Below are positions 22,330 through 34,178 of a stretch of DNA of 64,000 bases, in pieces. Source of the DNA: Neoceratodus forsteri (lineage: Eukaryota > Chordata > Ceratodontiformes > Ceratodontidae); NCBI GenBank assembly GCA_016271365.2, contig CM057449.1, forward strand, positions 1,563,288,501 through 1,563,352,500, read 5' to 3'. Both the position numbers and the translations under genes were made by a program. The notes below the pieces were generated by a model. That model saw nothing but the letters and a program-made list of their open reading frames with translations, was not told the DNA's origin and did no database searches. Position 1 is the stretch's first letter. Each line of letters starts with the position of its first letter.

Positions 22330-24640
22330 TTAACATAAACTGCCAGAGTTCCTTATTGCTTTTATTATAATTGGGTCACATCATTTTAAATATGTTCATC
22401 ATTTTAAAGTATGACTGCTAAAATGTTTGTTACACAGGTAAAATAATGTTTCCACCTAGTGTCCTACTGACAATTATGAGTGGTTCAGATTATGTGATGG
22501 CATCTTTAAGCATCTTCCCAATTTGCCATATAGAAAACAAAATTAAGAGTAAAAAAAAAACCTTGCTATTTAGACCATTTAGTGCCAACAGTGTGGCAAT
22601 TACCAGAGAAAGTAGATTTTCCTCACACGTTCTTCTCTGGACTCCTATCAAATGCAATGCAGGTGCCTGCAGATGTTAATCTCTGGAAGCACCATGCGTG
22701 ATGACATGAACCACTTGTTCGGATGTAGACTAGCTTAGTTTATTGTACTTTAAAAACAAATGGTGGTTCTGTATCTGGATGTGACTCTGCTATGGAGGAA
22801 GTCAAGTTTTACAACTTTTTTAAAATTCTGGATGCATTAAGTTGGGATATATGAGGTACATCACATGGCACCGGTGTGCTGATGTCAAACACCCCGATTT
22901 ATGTGCTGTTTGAAAGTTAAACTACTAATAAAAAAATGCTATACTAGAAATTAAAAAAATATTGGCTTTTGTGAAGAACTTAATGCACTACTTGGGTCAG
23001 AGGGTGGCAGCAACATATACTTCTAACAGAGGATGTGCCTCAGAGTGTTCTTATGAAGGTAATTCTTCACACTTTTACTGCTCCGCTCCACTGTTCACAA
23101 TCATGATGTCAGAATCGGAGCTAATGTTAATCTCATTGAAACAGTCAGTGTACTTTCTGGCCACAAGACAGATCTGTACAAGGCAGGTGTACAGAATTAT
23201 TTTCTATAGAGCTGGCACTTGTAAATATATTTGCTTGACCTGATGTGGCAAGGTTCAACAGGTTAACATAAGGCTATATAATTCTGTTGACCGATCAGAT
23301 TGCATTATTATTGAACACCCTTATAATAATGACTGCTACTGTAACCTCTGAGAGTTCCACATTGCTATTATGAAACTGGAGTTGAGTACAAAAATGATTT
23401 ATCTTTAAATTCAGCAAGTCGCTTGATGTTTTTGTGTGATAAAGCTCTGTAGGAATATTAACAAAAGATTAATTTAAGGCTCTTGGAATTTAAGGAACCA
23501 GTCAGGAGTCTATATTCTACAGCCCCTTTATGTAATTACGTTTGACCAAGAAGAACAAATTGATTGGGCCTGTTTCTATGGGGCATATGTCAATACAGTC
23601 TGTCTAGTGTGCTGGGGTGCTTGAATTGAAGCAAGTGGCAAAAAGAGGTATTTGCTTAGAGTGCTAAATTGATTTCTTCCACTAGATGGCCCAAGAGCTC
23701 TTTCTGTTATTAAAACTATTACTTTTCCGATGTTTATGGGAACTGTTTGAATGGTGCTCCTGGTGTTGTCCTCAGGTTTACTTTTAATGTATTCGGTGCT
23801 CTGTATTTTATAGTAAGTTGTGAGTTTTCAAAAACTACCTGAAGTATTTTCATTGTTTCTAACCAATGGCCTCCTGGGAATAATCATGAACATATCTGCA
23901 GCCTTTAAATGCTTTGTCTTCTAGTTGTTATTAAAGAAATCAACTTTACTGTTGAAACAAATGTGCAACAAGATACAGTACTCCTCAGAAACGCAGATGC
24001 CTTTTCTCCTCTCGGATCCTTCTGTGCAAACATATACACCAGGGCTACATCATACATCTGTAAAGTGGTTGCTAAATTACACTGGTCACCATTTTCAAGA
24101 TCAGTCTAACTGTAGAAAAAAAAAAGCTGAACCAGTGGAAGAGACCTATAAAAAGTAAGGGCTATCATGGCTACCAGCTCAATTTTGGGTGCTCTGTGAG
24201 CTCTACAGTGCCCTAAATAACAAGCATTTGTCAATGCCAAATTTTTGCTTGCTGGTATTAGCAATGGAAGCGCAGGAGTTAGACAGATGCAGAATAGGAA
24301 TGGCAGTGAAGTATTGAACTTCATGCCAACCCCACCTCTACCCTGCAGAGATGGACAGGCATTGGGGTATGCCTTTGGGTCGTCGCCCATAACGTTCACG
24401 CCATTTCACCTCACCCTATCCTGCAGACACCAATAAGTGTTGAGGTGTTCCTTGGGGTGTTTTGCTTTACAGTCATCCCATTCCGTAAGGACATATGCTA
24501 AAATGGGTGCAGTATAGGAGAATGGGGTGAACTCTGGGGCCAAACAGTCCAAGGCACACTAGAACGCCTGTCACTGGCTGCAGAGTGGGGGTAGAATGGC
24601 ATGAGCATTACAGCTGGCAATCAAAAGGCACACCCCTGAC
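22330..24640. other. No gene recognised; unassigned sequence
   Basis: AT-rich sequence with only short motif-free open frames. No RNA gene, SINE or LINE signature was found. Confidence 0.5.
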
Positions 24641-25800
24641 ACCTGTCAGTCCATACAGGGTGGGACATTATGGGCATTTGTTAGTATTTGCACTACAAAT
24701 TTTCAACAGGCCCTTTTTGTGACCCCCACCTCATGAAAGCATTTGGGATCTCTGCTCATGAACAGTGGCACTGTGATTTTGTTAATCTGTCCCGAACATT
24801 GATTTCCCACAGCGACTGCACCATTCTGTACCAGATGTGCGAAACCACAGTTTGGGCAGGATGTGACAGCTGTACTGTTCATAAGGAGGTATGCAAAAAT
24901 GGCAATGTTGCAGCTCTGGAGTGAAAATATTACAAATTCTTGAAGTTACGAGTGTGCGTGGAAACTGCGCAATGCACACTCATAACATAGTCATTTCATG
25001 GATGTTTGTCACCAGATTTTCAACATAGGCATTTTGGGAACTCTGCTCATGAACAGTGTCACTATGATTTTCTTAATTTGTTCCAAACATTGATTTCCCA
25101 CAAAAACTGCGCCATTGTGTGCCGAATGCGCGAAAACACATTTTGGCCAGGATGTGACAAATGATAGCTATACTGTTCATAAGGAGGTGTGAAAAAACAC
25201 CAATATTGAAAATCTGGAGTGAAATATTGAAAATTCTTGAAGTTACAAGCATGCGTGGAAACTGCACAATGCACGCTTGTAACACAGTCATTTTTTTAAA
25301 TGTTCTCACCAAATTTTCAACATAGGCATTTTGGGACTTCTGCTCATGAACAGTGTCACTGTGATTTTCTTAAACTGTCCCAAACATTGATTTTCCACAG
25401 CGACTGCGCCATTGTGCACCACATGTGCGAACACACATTTTGGGCAGGATGTGAAAAATGACAGCTGTACTGTTCATAAGGAGGTCAGAAAAAATGGCAA
25501 TGCTGAAAATATGAAGTGAAAATATTAAATTCTTGAAGATTCATGAGCATGCATAGAAACTGCGCCATGCGCTTGTAACAGTAATTTTTGAATGTTTTCA
25601 CCAAATTTGCAGCATAGACTTTTGGGAGTCAACTCATGAACAGTGACACTGTCATTTTGTTAATCGGTCCTGAAGGTGATTCCATGCAGTGACCGCAAAA
25701 TCACCTTTCAGGACTGAATAACAAAATGACAGTGACTGGATTCATGAGGTGGGGTCCCAAGAACCCCATGTTGAAAATTTGAAGCCAAAAGCTGCAAAAA
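24640..25800. repeat. Array of ~294-bp tandem repeat ending in a palindrome
   Basis: The motif CTCATGAACAGTG recurs at about 24755, 25046, 25343 and 25633, giving spacings of 290-297 bp. Each unit then holds GATTTTCTTAAT, a CATTGATTTCCCACA stretch, ACTGTTCATAAGGAGGT and AATATTGAAAATTCTTGAAG. The fourth unit is cut short and followed by its own inverted copy (25625-25760). The family matches the repeats at 1-515 in inverse orientation. Units differ by many substitutions, so the array is not young. Antisense frames across it are by-products of the repeat. Confidence 0.85.
25625..25760. repeat. Palindromic junction at the array end
   Basis: The left arm GACACTGTCATTTTGTTAAT with GGTCCTGAAGGTGATT is mirrored by AATCACCTTTCAGGACTG with AATAACAAAATGACAGTG. 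Arms are about 60 bp and separated by a spacer of about 15 bp (25683-25698). The inverted copy of the repeat continues to about 25800. Confidence 0.85.
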
Positions 25801-26830
25801 TGGCTGAGATAGTCACCTAAGTTGAACCTCCCCCACCATTTATGCCATTATACAGCTTACCGGCATTTCTTCAGTTAGCAGTCGGCTTTGAAGAGTGCAG
25901 GCGTGTTCCGGTCCACCGAAGATCATCGCACAGGCTCCGGAGCTCAGTATGGGGTGGGGGATGGGGGAGGGCAGGTGCACAGAGGTGGGTTGGGGTGGGG
26001 CACCGGAGACCATGAGGGACCATTTTTTTCTTTCACAGGGTAAAACAACAACAAACAAAACACATCACGGTAAGGTTTTTCTTTCACAGGTTTGTTTCTG
26101 GCACACTGAGGTGGGCTCCCACTGTGCCACCTGTGTTGTTTGAGGAGGAAAACTGAAGCCAATGGGGATTGGGCCCCCCGTTGGCACAGAAAACATGTCT
26201 GTTTGGGGGGGTGCATGATGCCGTGGGAGACTGGGCACCCCCTCATCATACATAAGTATTACATGGGGGACATTATGCCAATGGGGATTGGGCTCCCCCG
26301 ACGGCAAATGAACTGGTGAGGGGGCATGCTGACAGGGGGATTGGGCACCCCAGTCGGCTTTTATTGGGACTGTGAGCAGTGGATGTTGACAGCCACTGCC
26401 AGGTTTTTTTGAAATGTTACACCAGGCAAGGCACCGCCCTGCAATGATGGGTCGCTCCCTCATTGCAGCGGCTAATTCTTTTCAAGTTGGTGGCATGCTT
26501 GCTGAACTAATGTCAGCAGCAGCGTGCCACCGCCTTGGGAAACAAGGGCCAAGCCTAAGAATGCAGTGGTGGCATTGGCAGCCACAGCGCTGCACCTCCA
26601 AAAACCTGCTTCTCTCCTAAGCTGCCACATAATGTTACTGGCACATGCGCACAAGCAAACATAAAAATGTGGTTATTCCTACCTTAGAAAACATAAAATA
26701 TAAATTTCAAGGGGAAAGACAGCAAGAACTTGATTTGTGGTGTACTGTGTGAAGAGAAAAGTGCTTGGATGAAAAATAGGGAGGCCACCAGTAAACTCTT
26801 GTGGCCACATTTCTAGCCACCAGGATTAAA
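25801..26830. other. No gene recognised; moderately GC-rich unassigned sequence
   Basis: Contains recurring GGGGATTGGGC motifs (26165-26345) that look like a small internal repeat, but no protein family match or RNA gene. Confidence 0.4.
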
Positions 26831-26849
26831 GAGTTGAGAACCACTGGTG
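26831..26849 (-). mobile_element. hAT-type terminal inverted repeat end
   Basis: The minus strand reads CAGTGGTTCTCAACTCTTT, the well-known terminal sequence of hAT-Charlie-type DNA transposons. The partner terminus was not found, so this is a solitary right end of a decayed element. Confidence 0.55.
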
Positions 26850-26885
26850 TAAAGGTTAGGGGCCAAGGTCTGTGAAACAGGAATT

Positions 26886-26975
26886 CAATTCACTATTTGA
26901 CCTTGAGCAAGTCACTCAACCTCCTAGTGCAGCAGTCATCCTAGCTGTAAAACTGGAATGAGGGAAAATGCTCTA
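26886..26975 (+). mobile_element. CORE/MIR-like SINE remnant
   Basis: TTTGACCTTGAGCAAGTCAC followed by TCAACCTCCTAGTG and CTGTAAAACTGGAATGAGGG matches the CORE region and L2-like tail of MIR-type SINEs. The tRNA-like head is missing or too diverged to see. Confidence 0.7.
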
Positions 26976-26989
26976 AAGCTCAGGGGTGG

Positions 26990-27125
26990 TAAATTCAAGG
27001 GTAATAGTAGGAGAAACCTTTTCTCCCAGAAGGGGGTGAGCCAATGTTATAGTCTACTAACAGCAACAGTGAAAATAATAAAAGTACAGGCAGTAAGCCT
27101 GGACAAATTTCTGCTCACCAAGGGA
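26990..27125 (+). pseudogene. Possible LINE ORF2 C-terminal remnant
   Basis: Translation gives RRNLFSQKGVSQCYSLL, resembling the C-terminal RKYFFTERVVDAWNSLPEEV motif of CR1/Rex-type ORF2. The match is short and diverged. Confidence 0.3.
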
Positions 27126-27344
27126 ATCCCATAGTATACTGGGTAGTAGAGTGGGCATGGAATCCCAATGAATTGGTACATGCTTGCACAGCATTAATTA
27201 TTTCATCCCTGTTTGTACATGCATATTATTAAGCAGCAGTTCATCTTACCTAAAAACCTTTTTAGGTATCACAAAAGATGAATAGTGCCCTTGTGTCTGT
27301 AGTGCTGTGAACTGTGGTGTCAGGTTTTACCTGTTTTTTTGTAT

Positions 27345-27890
27345 ACTTTATTTATAGCACCTACTTGTACAGACTCTCTCCAGTGGGGACACGTGGTCGG
27401 AGCTCTGCTGCCCCCAACATTCGCACTCTCCAGTTCTCCCCATACCCTTCAATCTCCTCCAGCTGCATGACCCTCCGGCTCTGAGTACTCCCCTGGGGTG
27501 GGACCGCCAACTCATCCTGCGACTGGAGGAGGAGGGCAACCTGGAGCACGGTTCGGTAGGCCCAGCATTGGGCATGAGGCCCTGCCACTGATCCCCACCA
27601 TTGCCTACCACAAAGTAGGCGATTTTTTCTTACAGTTTTCTCCCCACAGGACTCGGCATGCTATGGTGTCCTGCACAGCACCCCGCTGCTGGTACCTGCC
27701 GATGTCCTGCCCCTTTACTGCAGCCCGACATCTGCACCATCCTGGTCTCCATTAGAGAGCAGTCCTCCAGAGGCCTGATCCTCTCCCTCCCCTGCTGACC
27801 CCCTATGGTCCAGGTCCGCTCCCGAACCCGGGTCACCGGCATGGCATGAGGTGTGGTGTCCAGTGCCTCAAACCTCAGCGCCGGCTAGGT
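27345..27890 (-). mobile_element. tRNA-like repeat (SINE candidate), minus copy
   Basis: Reading the minus strand from 27890: TTTGAGGCACTGGACACC, then ACCCGGGTTCGGGAGCGG (B-box-like), then GGTCAGCAGGGGAGGGAGAG. This parallels the head at 10130-10230. The downstream half does not match the 10-kb copy. An A-rich end (ATAAATAAAGTATACAAAAA) lies at the left. Confidence 0.45.
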
Positions 27891-28452
27891 TTTACCTGTT
27901 AATGACCTAACCTAAGGAAGCATTTCCAGAGCTCTTGCTCCCAGAAGTTGACTTACAGTATAAGAAAGCATGGCTGGTTCTGAAAGCAGTATGTAGTCCT
28001 CCTTTTTTATAGCTGCATAGTGATAGCTATGCAATGCATACCTCTCAACCTTTGTCACCTAAATGTGTGACTAGACGTGCAACAAATGTCAAAATGTGAC
28101 ATATTATCAAACAACCTTGCAAGCTCAGAACACTGTGGCTATTGGTGTACTAAAGAGTACAATGGTTGCTGATAACTACTGTAACCCCTAGATGGCGCTA
28201 TCCCGGGGGCTACTACCCCTGCCTGATTTGCCACTAACAGGTTGAGGGGCCTGGATACAATGGCGGGTGCCTCCACCCAGAGGTCAGGGTTTGCAATAGT
28301 TAAACTTACTTGGTCACAGCCCTCTGGGACACTGCAACCCCCCTTTCTTCCCACTAGTGTAAAATAAGATACAGTGCAACAATCACAGTACAATACTTTA
28401 ACATAGACAAATACCTCAGGCAGTATAACTTTGCTGAAACAAGCAGCTCGGA

Positions 28453-28458
28453 TTTATT
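28453..28458 (-). promoter_or_regulatory. Polyadenylation signal in the 3' LTR
   Basis: AATAAA on the minus strand about 275 bp before the outer end of the LTR. The same signal is at 36541-36546 in the other LTR. This is the usual place for the R-region poly(A) signal. Confidence 0.5.
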
Positions 28459-29315
28459 TAGGGGGAATATAACAAGGACAGGGGGAAATCAGGTTAATTA
28501 GCTTATCACTTTACTCATCTACCTATGGCTCTGTGCACAGGCCTATCCCTACCAGTTACTGTCCCTGGGTACCCAAGCCCTAGTGGCTAGTCCAAACCGT
28601 GGCAGCTGGTAGGGGCCCTTTCCCACAGAGAAAAGAAAAATTAGTTTAAACAGTCAGCAGTACAGTGATTCCATTTGGATTCAATGTGGCAATTCAACAG
28701 GGAGTGACCCTGAATTAGTACTCACGACCTCCAAACAAGATAGGGTCCTTCAATGTCAGCAGGGCTACTCTTGAGCTCCACGAGACTCCTCACACATTTA
28801 TATGGCAAACTGCAACAGGCAAAAGTCCTTTAATGGCAGCAATATTCACTTGAGGTACACAAGCCTCTTCACACATTTATATGGTAAAACAGAAAGTACT
28901 ATACCAGGCAGGCTGCTTCTCTATCCCGATTGCAATTACTGCACAATACCCGGGAGAACACACAGCAGATTCAGTTCCTGACAGACCGAGTGCAATTCAA
29001 CAATTTCTCCAGTCTTCTACAGGGTGAGCCTGGTTTCTACTCTTCAGATATCCTTTGATTCTCTTCACAGGATGGATTCAGTCCTAACAAGCAGTTACAC
29101 AAGCTGCAGACCGGAACTCTGGGCCTTACACACGTTTCCCGACTAAAACTGCACACTGAAAAAGCACAGGGCTCCTTCCTTCTTCACTGCCAGAGCTCAA
29201 CTGAAACTCCAACAGACAAAACTGGGCACTTCCTTTGAGTTCCTCCCAGTTCTTGACTGGATTGGCTGTCACTCACAATAGACTGCTGCTGTTGGTCCAA
29301 AAGGCGCAAGTCTAA

Positions 29316-29330
29316 ACTACATCTCCCAGA
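29316..29330 (+). promoter_or_regulatory. ZNF143-like motif in the LTR
   Basis: ACTACATCTCCCAGA resembles the ACTACAATTCCCAG form of the ZNF143 site. It is kept in the right LTR at about 37387-37401. Conservation between LTRs is expected from their common origin and does not by itself show binding. Confidence 0.3.
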
Positions 29331-29818
29331 GTCACTGCCCATACAATCCTCTTGTGGCTGGCTCAGATTATGAGTCCAAGTTCTGATTCGTCAAGGCACC
29401 ATTTTAGAGCTAGCTTACCCCACACTGATTGGTCCAGTTCAGCAGTTCAAAACCAGAATGGGGAACTAGGCAGACACAGTTCTGACTGCAAAGAAAGCAG
29501 GTTAGACAAACTGTAATTTCATTATTACTCTAAATGATTTCTGGCAAACAGTTACATCTTTCAGATAGGTTCCTTTGCACTCTAGTGACTGCAAAATGGA
29601 GTGAATTGGCAGCAGCTCGAGTGGTACTCAAACAGAGAAGCACACAGTCCCCCCATACAAACTAATTATGTCTGCAAGCAGACAGCTCTTAAAGAGACAG
29701 TACCAGAGGCTCTAAAAACACTCACTGATAAATGGCTTAACATGCAAACACCATTCAGGCTTGGAGCATTCATGCAAGCTCCTGGAAGTCTTTAGGAACC
29801 CCATTTGCAGGGGTTACC

Positions 29819-30316
29819 CTTCCTGGCCTGGGAAAGTTTGGCGTCAGCGTCAAGCAAGTACCCCATAAGTTTCAACTGCAACCATATACATTTGCATTAG
29901 GCTCACACATGTAATCATCAGTCAATACATCATTTCTGAAGAACACATTTCTGAAACATTGCAGTACGTCACTCTTTACACAGTATTACACACACATTGT
30001 ACCATAACTCAAGTTATTACCTCTTGTACATGAAACCTGAAGAGGGGCCCTTCCCTATCAGTTACCTTGGGGCTGGGCCAGGGGCAAGGGCACCATATAG
30101 AGGGCAACACAAGTAACTTGGGTTAGCACTGGCAGCTCAGTTTGGGCAATGAGCTCGGGACACATACACTCTTTATGGACAACATTGAGAGGCAGGTCCA
30201 CTGGCCGCCCAGGGAATCATAACTGAGGGTGCACCACAGGCTTTACAGCTCGACCAGTCTTTCTAGGGGGAACTGTTACAGTCTCTGCACTCTGAGCCTC
30301 ATTTTCAGCATTGTCC
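29819..30316. other. Gypsy 3' internal non-coding region
   Basis: Lies between the polypurine side of the 3' LTR and the end of the integrase frame. No envelope-like frame, membrane segment or other ORF is present. Confidence 0.6.
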
Positions 30317-31282
30317 TCACTTGTCAGGGAGTCTCCATGGGGTAGAGAGGCTGGGAACTTGGGCACTTTCAGCTCCAGGAGTTACAGTTTCTGAGTCCAC
30401 AACATTTGGCTCGCATGGAGAGCTTTCGGACACTGGCAGTGGACTGTCAGGGCACTCAAAATACTCTTCTTGTTCTGGTGTATCACCAGTCTGACCCAAT
30501 CCATCATTTTCCTCCCCTGAAAGCTCAAACAGTTCAACCATGCACAATGATTCCATTTCCTCTGATGTGATGCTTTGCACTTCACTTTCTGGGAGCATTG
30601 GCTCCAGGGACGAAGCTGGGGACTTAGACAGTCCAGAAGGCCCAGCTTCGTCTCCAGTATTGACTAGGGGATTGCCCCGAAACAGTTGACTCAGTTCGTA
30701 AGAAGGATAGTATTCAAAGCCACTCTCACTTTCTTCTGATATGGACTGACAGTCATGCTCAACTGGGACTTGTGGAGGGGAAGACTTTAACTCTGCTTCT
30801 GTAGGTACAGACTTTCTTGATCTTTTCTTAGCAGCAGCTCTAGTCACTGGTCCAGAGGGGGCATCTTCTGGGGGCTCTGACTCAATCAAGATTTGTCCAA
30901 TGGGTAGTAAATGATTTCTATGCATTGTTTTTACATCTTTTGAATTATTCTCAGGCCTTACTTTGTACACTGGCAGATCATCTAGTTTGCCCACTACAAT
31001 GTGAGGGAGATGGTGCCATCTGTCAGCAATCTTGTGTTTGCCATGTAGTCCCAGATTTCTTAGCAATACCCGATCTCCCTCCTGGAGTTCCTGTGCTTTC
31101 ATCTTTTTATCATACCTTTCTTTGTTGGCCAGATTTCTTTTGGCAGTCATGGTTTGAGCCAGTTGGTACGCATGAGTTAGCTGGGCCTTTAACTTTTGCA
31201 CATACTGTAAATAGTTGTCAGCTTGAACCCCATCAAGAGAGACCCCAAACACACATCTACCGTAGTTGAGCTTCTCTTCCAA
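30317..31282 (-). pseudogene. Gypsy integrase C-terminal domain and long tail
   Basis: A 321-codon open frame. The N-terminal part (MTAKRNLANKERYDKK, then QELQEGDRVLLRNLGLHGK and VVGKLDDLPVYKVRPE) is the post-catalytic region and GPY/F-like module that helps Ty3/gypsy integrases bind DNA. About 190 residues follow that are acidic and Ser/Glu/Pro-rich, after a basic patch (RAAAKKRSRKS) that could act in nuclear import. No chromodomain was seen. It is separated by frame breaks from the catalytic core at 31429-32076. Confidence 0.8.
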
Positions 31283-32495
31283 ACATCAGGTGGTAGGGGG
31301 AGAACCCAGTGGCATCACTTTTGGTGCAGTTATAAGCATGTACCAGGGTGCTAATTTGTTGGCTCCATCTAGGCTTGTCCTTTGGGTGCAGGGTGCCTAG
31401 CATATCTAGCAAAGTGCGGTTGAAACGTTCAGGCTGTGGGTCCCCTGGGGTGGTAAGGAGTGGTTCTGGACTTTCGCACTCCCCACAGAGAAAGCATCTC
31501 GTTGATCAGACGACTCTCAAAGTCTCTCCCTTGATCAGAATGGATTCTTTGTGGAGCCCCATAGTGAACAAAAAAGTTTTCTACAAGTACTTTGGCCACA
31601 GTGGATGCTTTCTGGTCTTTGGTGGGGAAAGCTTGGGCATATCTCATGAAATGGTCAGTGACCACCAGTACATTACTGATATTTCTTTGATCTAACTCCA
31701 AACTCAGAAAATCAATACAGACCAGCTCCATGGGTGCACTGGTGGTGATGTTAACAAGGGGGGCAGCCCTCTGGGGCAAAGCTTTCCTCTGTAAGCAGCG
31801 ACTACAAGTTCGAATGTGTTGCTCCACATCAGCCCCCATCTTAGGCCAATAGAATCTGGATCTCACCAAGTCAAGTGTTCTGTCTATACCAAGGTGCCCC
31901 ATGTGGTTGTGCAAGGACATCAGTACTGAGTCTTGAAAGGCAGTGGGTAGCACTAGTTGTTGTTTTTCTACTTGTCCCCCTCTGTCTACTGTTTCTCTGT
32001 ATAACAGTTTATTGATCAGTTTCAACTTAGGACCTTCTTTGTATAACAGTGCAGTTCTCAAATCAGTGGGCTGCATTTGGACACATCTTTTCCTGCATAG
32101 AGGCTTCTAAAGCTGCTTTGATCATGGGATCGCTGGGATTGAGCCCTCCGAATACTGTCATTGTCCAGCTGAGGCAGTGCACCAATGTCTATTGCAGAAA
32201 AGTGGCAATAAGCAAAAGGTATGCAATTCTCAGAGGGTCCCAAGCAATCCACCATGCAGTCCACTGCGTCCGTGGACATTTGTTCCTCCCTGTCAAACTT
32301 CTGGCAGAGTGCCCGAATGTCAGGTTCTGCCAATCGGACCCAATCATTCTGGGAAACAGGCCTCCGGGAGAGAGCATCAGCATCTATGTGGTTCAGACCT
32401 GCTTGGTATTCGAGAGCATAGTCATATGTAGATAATGCAGAAAGCCACCTATGGCCAGTGGCATCCAACTTAGCTGAGGTCTGCACATAGGTCAA
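31283..32495 (-). pseudogene. Gypsy RNase H end and integrase core
   Basis: Upstream part (32058-32495) is the RNase H end, with WLSALSTYDYALEYQ and then DADALSRRPV. The next frame (31429-32076) has the HHCC zinc module (MGHLGIDRTLDLVRSRFYWP, then CSRCLQRKA) and the DDE core: VCIDFLSLELDQRNI (first Asp) and IHSDQGRDFES (second Asp), ending at TPYHPRG before the expected Glu segment, where the frame shifts. It would insert element cDNA into the host genome. Two or more frameshifts disable it. Confidence 0.87.
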
Positions 32496-33763
32496 AGGAT
32501 TATTGTCAGTTTTACTAGTATTTTAGTCCCATACAAGTACTCATGGAATTGGTCAACATAGCCCACTTCAAAGCTAGGAACTCTAACTTATGTACAGGAT
32601 AGTTCTTTTCAGATGGGGTCAGGCTTCTACTGGCAAAGGCCACTGGTCTCAGGCCATTCTCGTGCTCTTGGTACAACACAGCCCCCAACCTTGCAAGCTA
32701 GCATCAGTGTGCAGGACGTAAGGTTTTCTTGGATCGGCATAGGCCAGCACTGGAGCATGGGTAAGTTGATATATGATCTCATGAAAAGCAGTCTCACAAT
32801 CAGGAGTCCAGCGAACCCCAAACTTCACTCGGATGAAAATACACTCTTTCAGTCTTGAGGACGCTGACTTTTGTATTTTTGTGGGTTGGGGATACCCTTG
32901 AGTAAGGTTAAGTAAAGGCGGATCACTCTTGAATAGTCCTTGATGAAACGGTAATAACCACAGAATCCCAGGAATCTTTGCAGTTCTTTTAGATTTTTGG
33001 GCTGTGGCCAGGTGGTCAAAGCCTCAGCTTTACTTGGGTCGGTCTCTATTCCCTCGGTGGATACTATGTGTCCCACATACTTTACTGATGTTTGAAAGAA
33101 TTGACACTTATCAATGAACAGTTTAAGGCCAAAGTCCTCCAGTCAGTCCAATACCTTAAATAATCTGCTCTCATGTTCCTCCAGTGAGCTGCCAAACACA
33201 ATAACATCATCTAGGTATACCAGGCACTCTTGTAAGTTCATGTCCCCCACTGCACGCTCCATCAATTGTTGAAAAGTGGCTGGGGCACCTGAAATCCCTT
33301 GAGGCATCCTCATGAATTCATAGAAGCCAAGCGGACAGATAAAGGCTGTCTTCTCACGGTCCTCTGGGGCCATCGGGATCTGGTAGTACCCACTGCGAGA
33401 TCCAGCACAGAGAACCACTTGCTCGCTTTAGGCAGTCCAAAGCATCCTGAATGCGGGGCATTGTGTACTGATCAGGGATAGTCCGCCGGTTTAAGGTGCG
33501 ATAATCCACACACATCCTTACTGTCCCATTCTTTTTAAAGAAAACACCTGGTCTCTCTGAGCAAGCTTCTCACTGATCCTCACTTTCCATTCAGCTGGCA
33601 GCGGGGTGTCGCCGAAATCAAACAAGTCAGGCGCTACTCTGTCATTCTTCCTTGAACTCTTGCTGCTGGGTAGCACTGCAGTGTCTGCACAATGCACATT
33701 AGCCAGGATGCAACCTCTATTTACTCGAATGTCTCTTTCAGACACATTATGAACTTGGACCAT
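32496..33763 (-). pseudogene. Gypsy reverse transcriptase, with internal deletion
   Basis: Minus strand. The N-terminal lead has FGDTPLPAEWKVRISEKL and VFSLKRMG. Shortly after, the sequence jumps to RMCVDYRTLNRRTIPDQYT in a shifted frame, so the usual ~50-60 residues between these blocks are missing near 33535. The catalytic part (33143-33418) has GYYQIPMAPEDREKTAF, PQGISGAPATFQQLM and LVYLDDVIVFG with both catalytic Asp residues (33204-33216). The thumb/connection piece (32849-33076) has LKELQRFLGFCGYYRF. Family and order are clear; the copy is dead. Confidence 0.88.
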
Positions 33764-34178
33764 TACCCTTCTGGCATAAGCATGGGCTCTAGCGGCAAAA
33801 TACTAAGCTTGACCAGCAGTCCCTCTGGCAATTTTCCATCACCTGGTGCATCCAACATTAATATTTTATTCTTAACATCCTTTCTGATACGGACCTCTCC
33901 TGTAAGGTACACTGGGCATTTGGCACTCAGGATCAGAGACTCAGGATCCTTCTTCCATACAATTCCAACCGTTCCTCTGGTTCTATTTTTCAGCATCTCT
34001 CTGTGCCTCATAGGCCTTCTTAATTAAAGCTGGAACTCTTAAAGCTCTACTAGTCTTTGACCCTGTTTTCATAACACAACTGTGCAGCCTTCGAACATAT
34101 GAGCATTTGTTCCAATCAACAAAGGGACACCATCATACAGTCCAGTGGGGGACACACTAAGGCTAGGGTCTCTACTTG

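Larger units (their letters stand above)
28180..29818 (-). repeat. Left LTR (3' LTR of the minus-strand gypsy element)
   Basis: About 1639 bp. It matches the right LTR along its whole length, with small indels and one large gap: 76 bp present at 36371-36446 are absent here after CCCACTAGT. The minus strand carries CCAAT motifs (from CTGATTGGTCC near 29427 and GGATTGGCTG near 29259) and an AATAAA signal at 28453-28458. The inner terminus is GGTTACC rather than GGTTACA, and the polypurine tract beside it is short (CCAGGAAGGG on the minus strand). Confidence 0.93.

Noticed and set aside
24640..25800. CRISPR-like array
   Set aside because: Units are ~294 bp without unique spacers, in a vertebrate genome; it is a tandem repeat.
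25840..26654. Host exon in the GC-richer part
   Set aside because: Open frames on both strands are of equal quality and rich in Pro/His from G/C runs. No splice-site pattern or domain.
29601..29795. Small conserved protein in both LTRs (also at 37658-37927)
   Set aside because: The frame is the same because the LTRs are copies. It has no start context and is antisense to the element.
30317..31282. Envelope gene or independent host gene downstream of gypsy pol
   Set aside because: The start is the integrase C-terminal module and there is no signal peptide or membrane segment; it is the end of pol.
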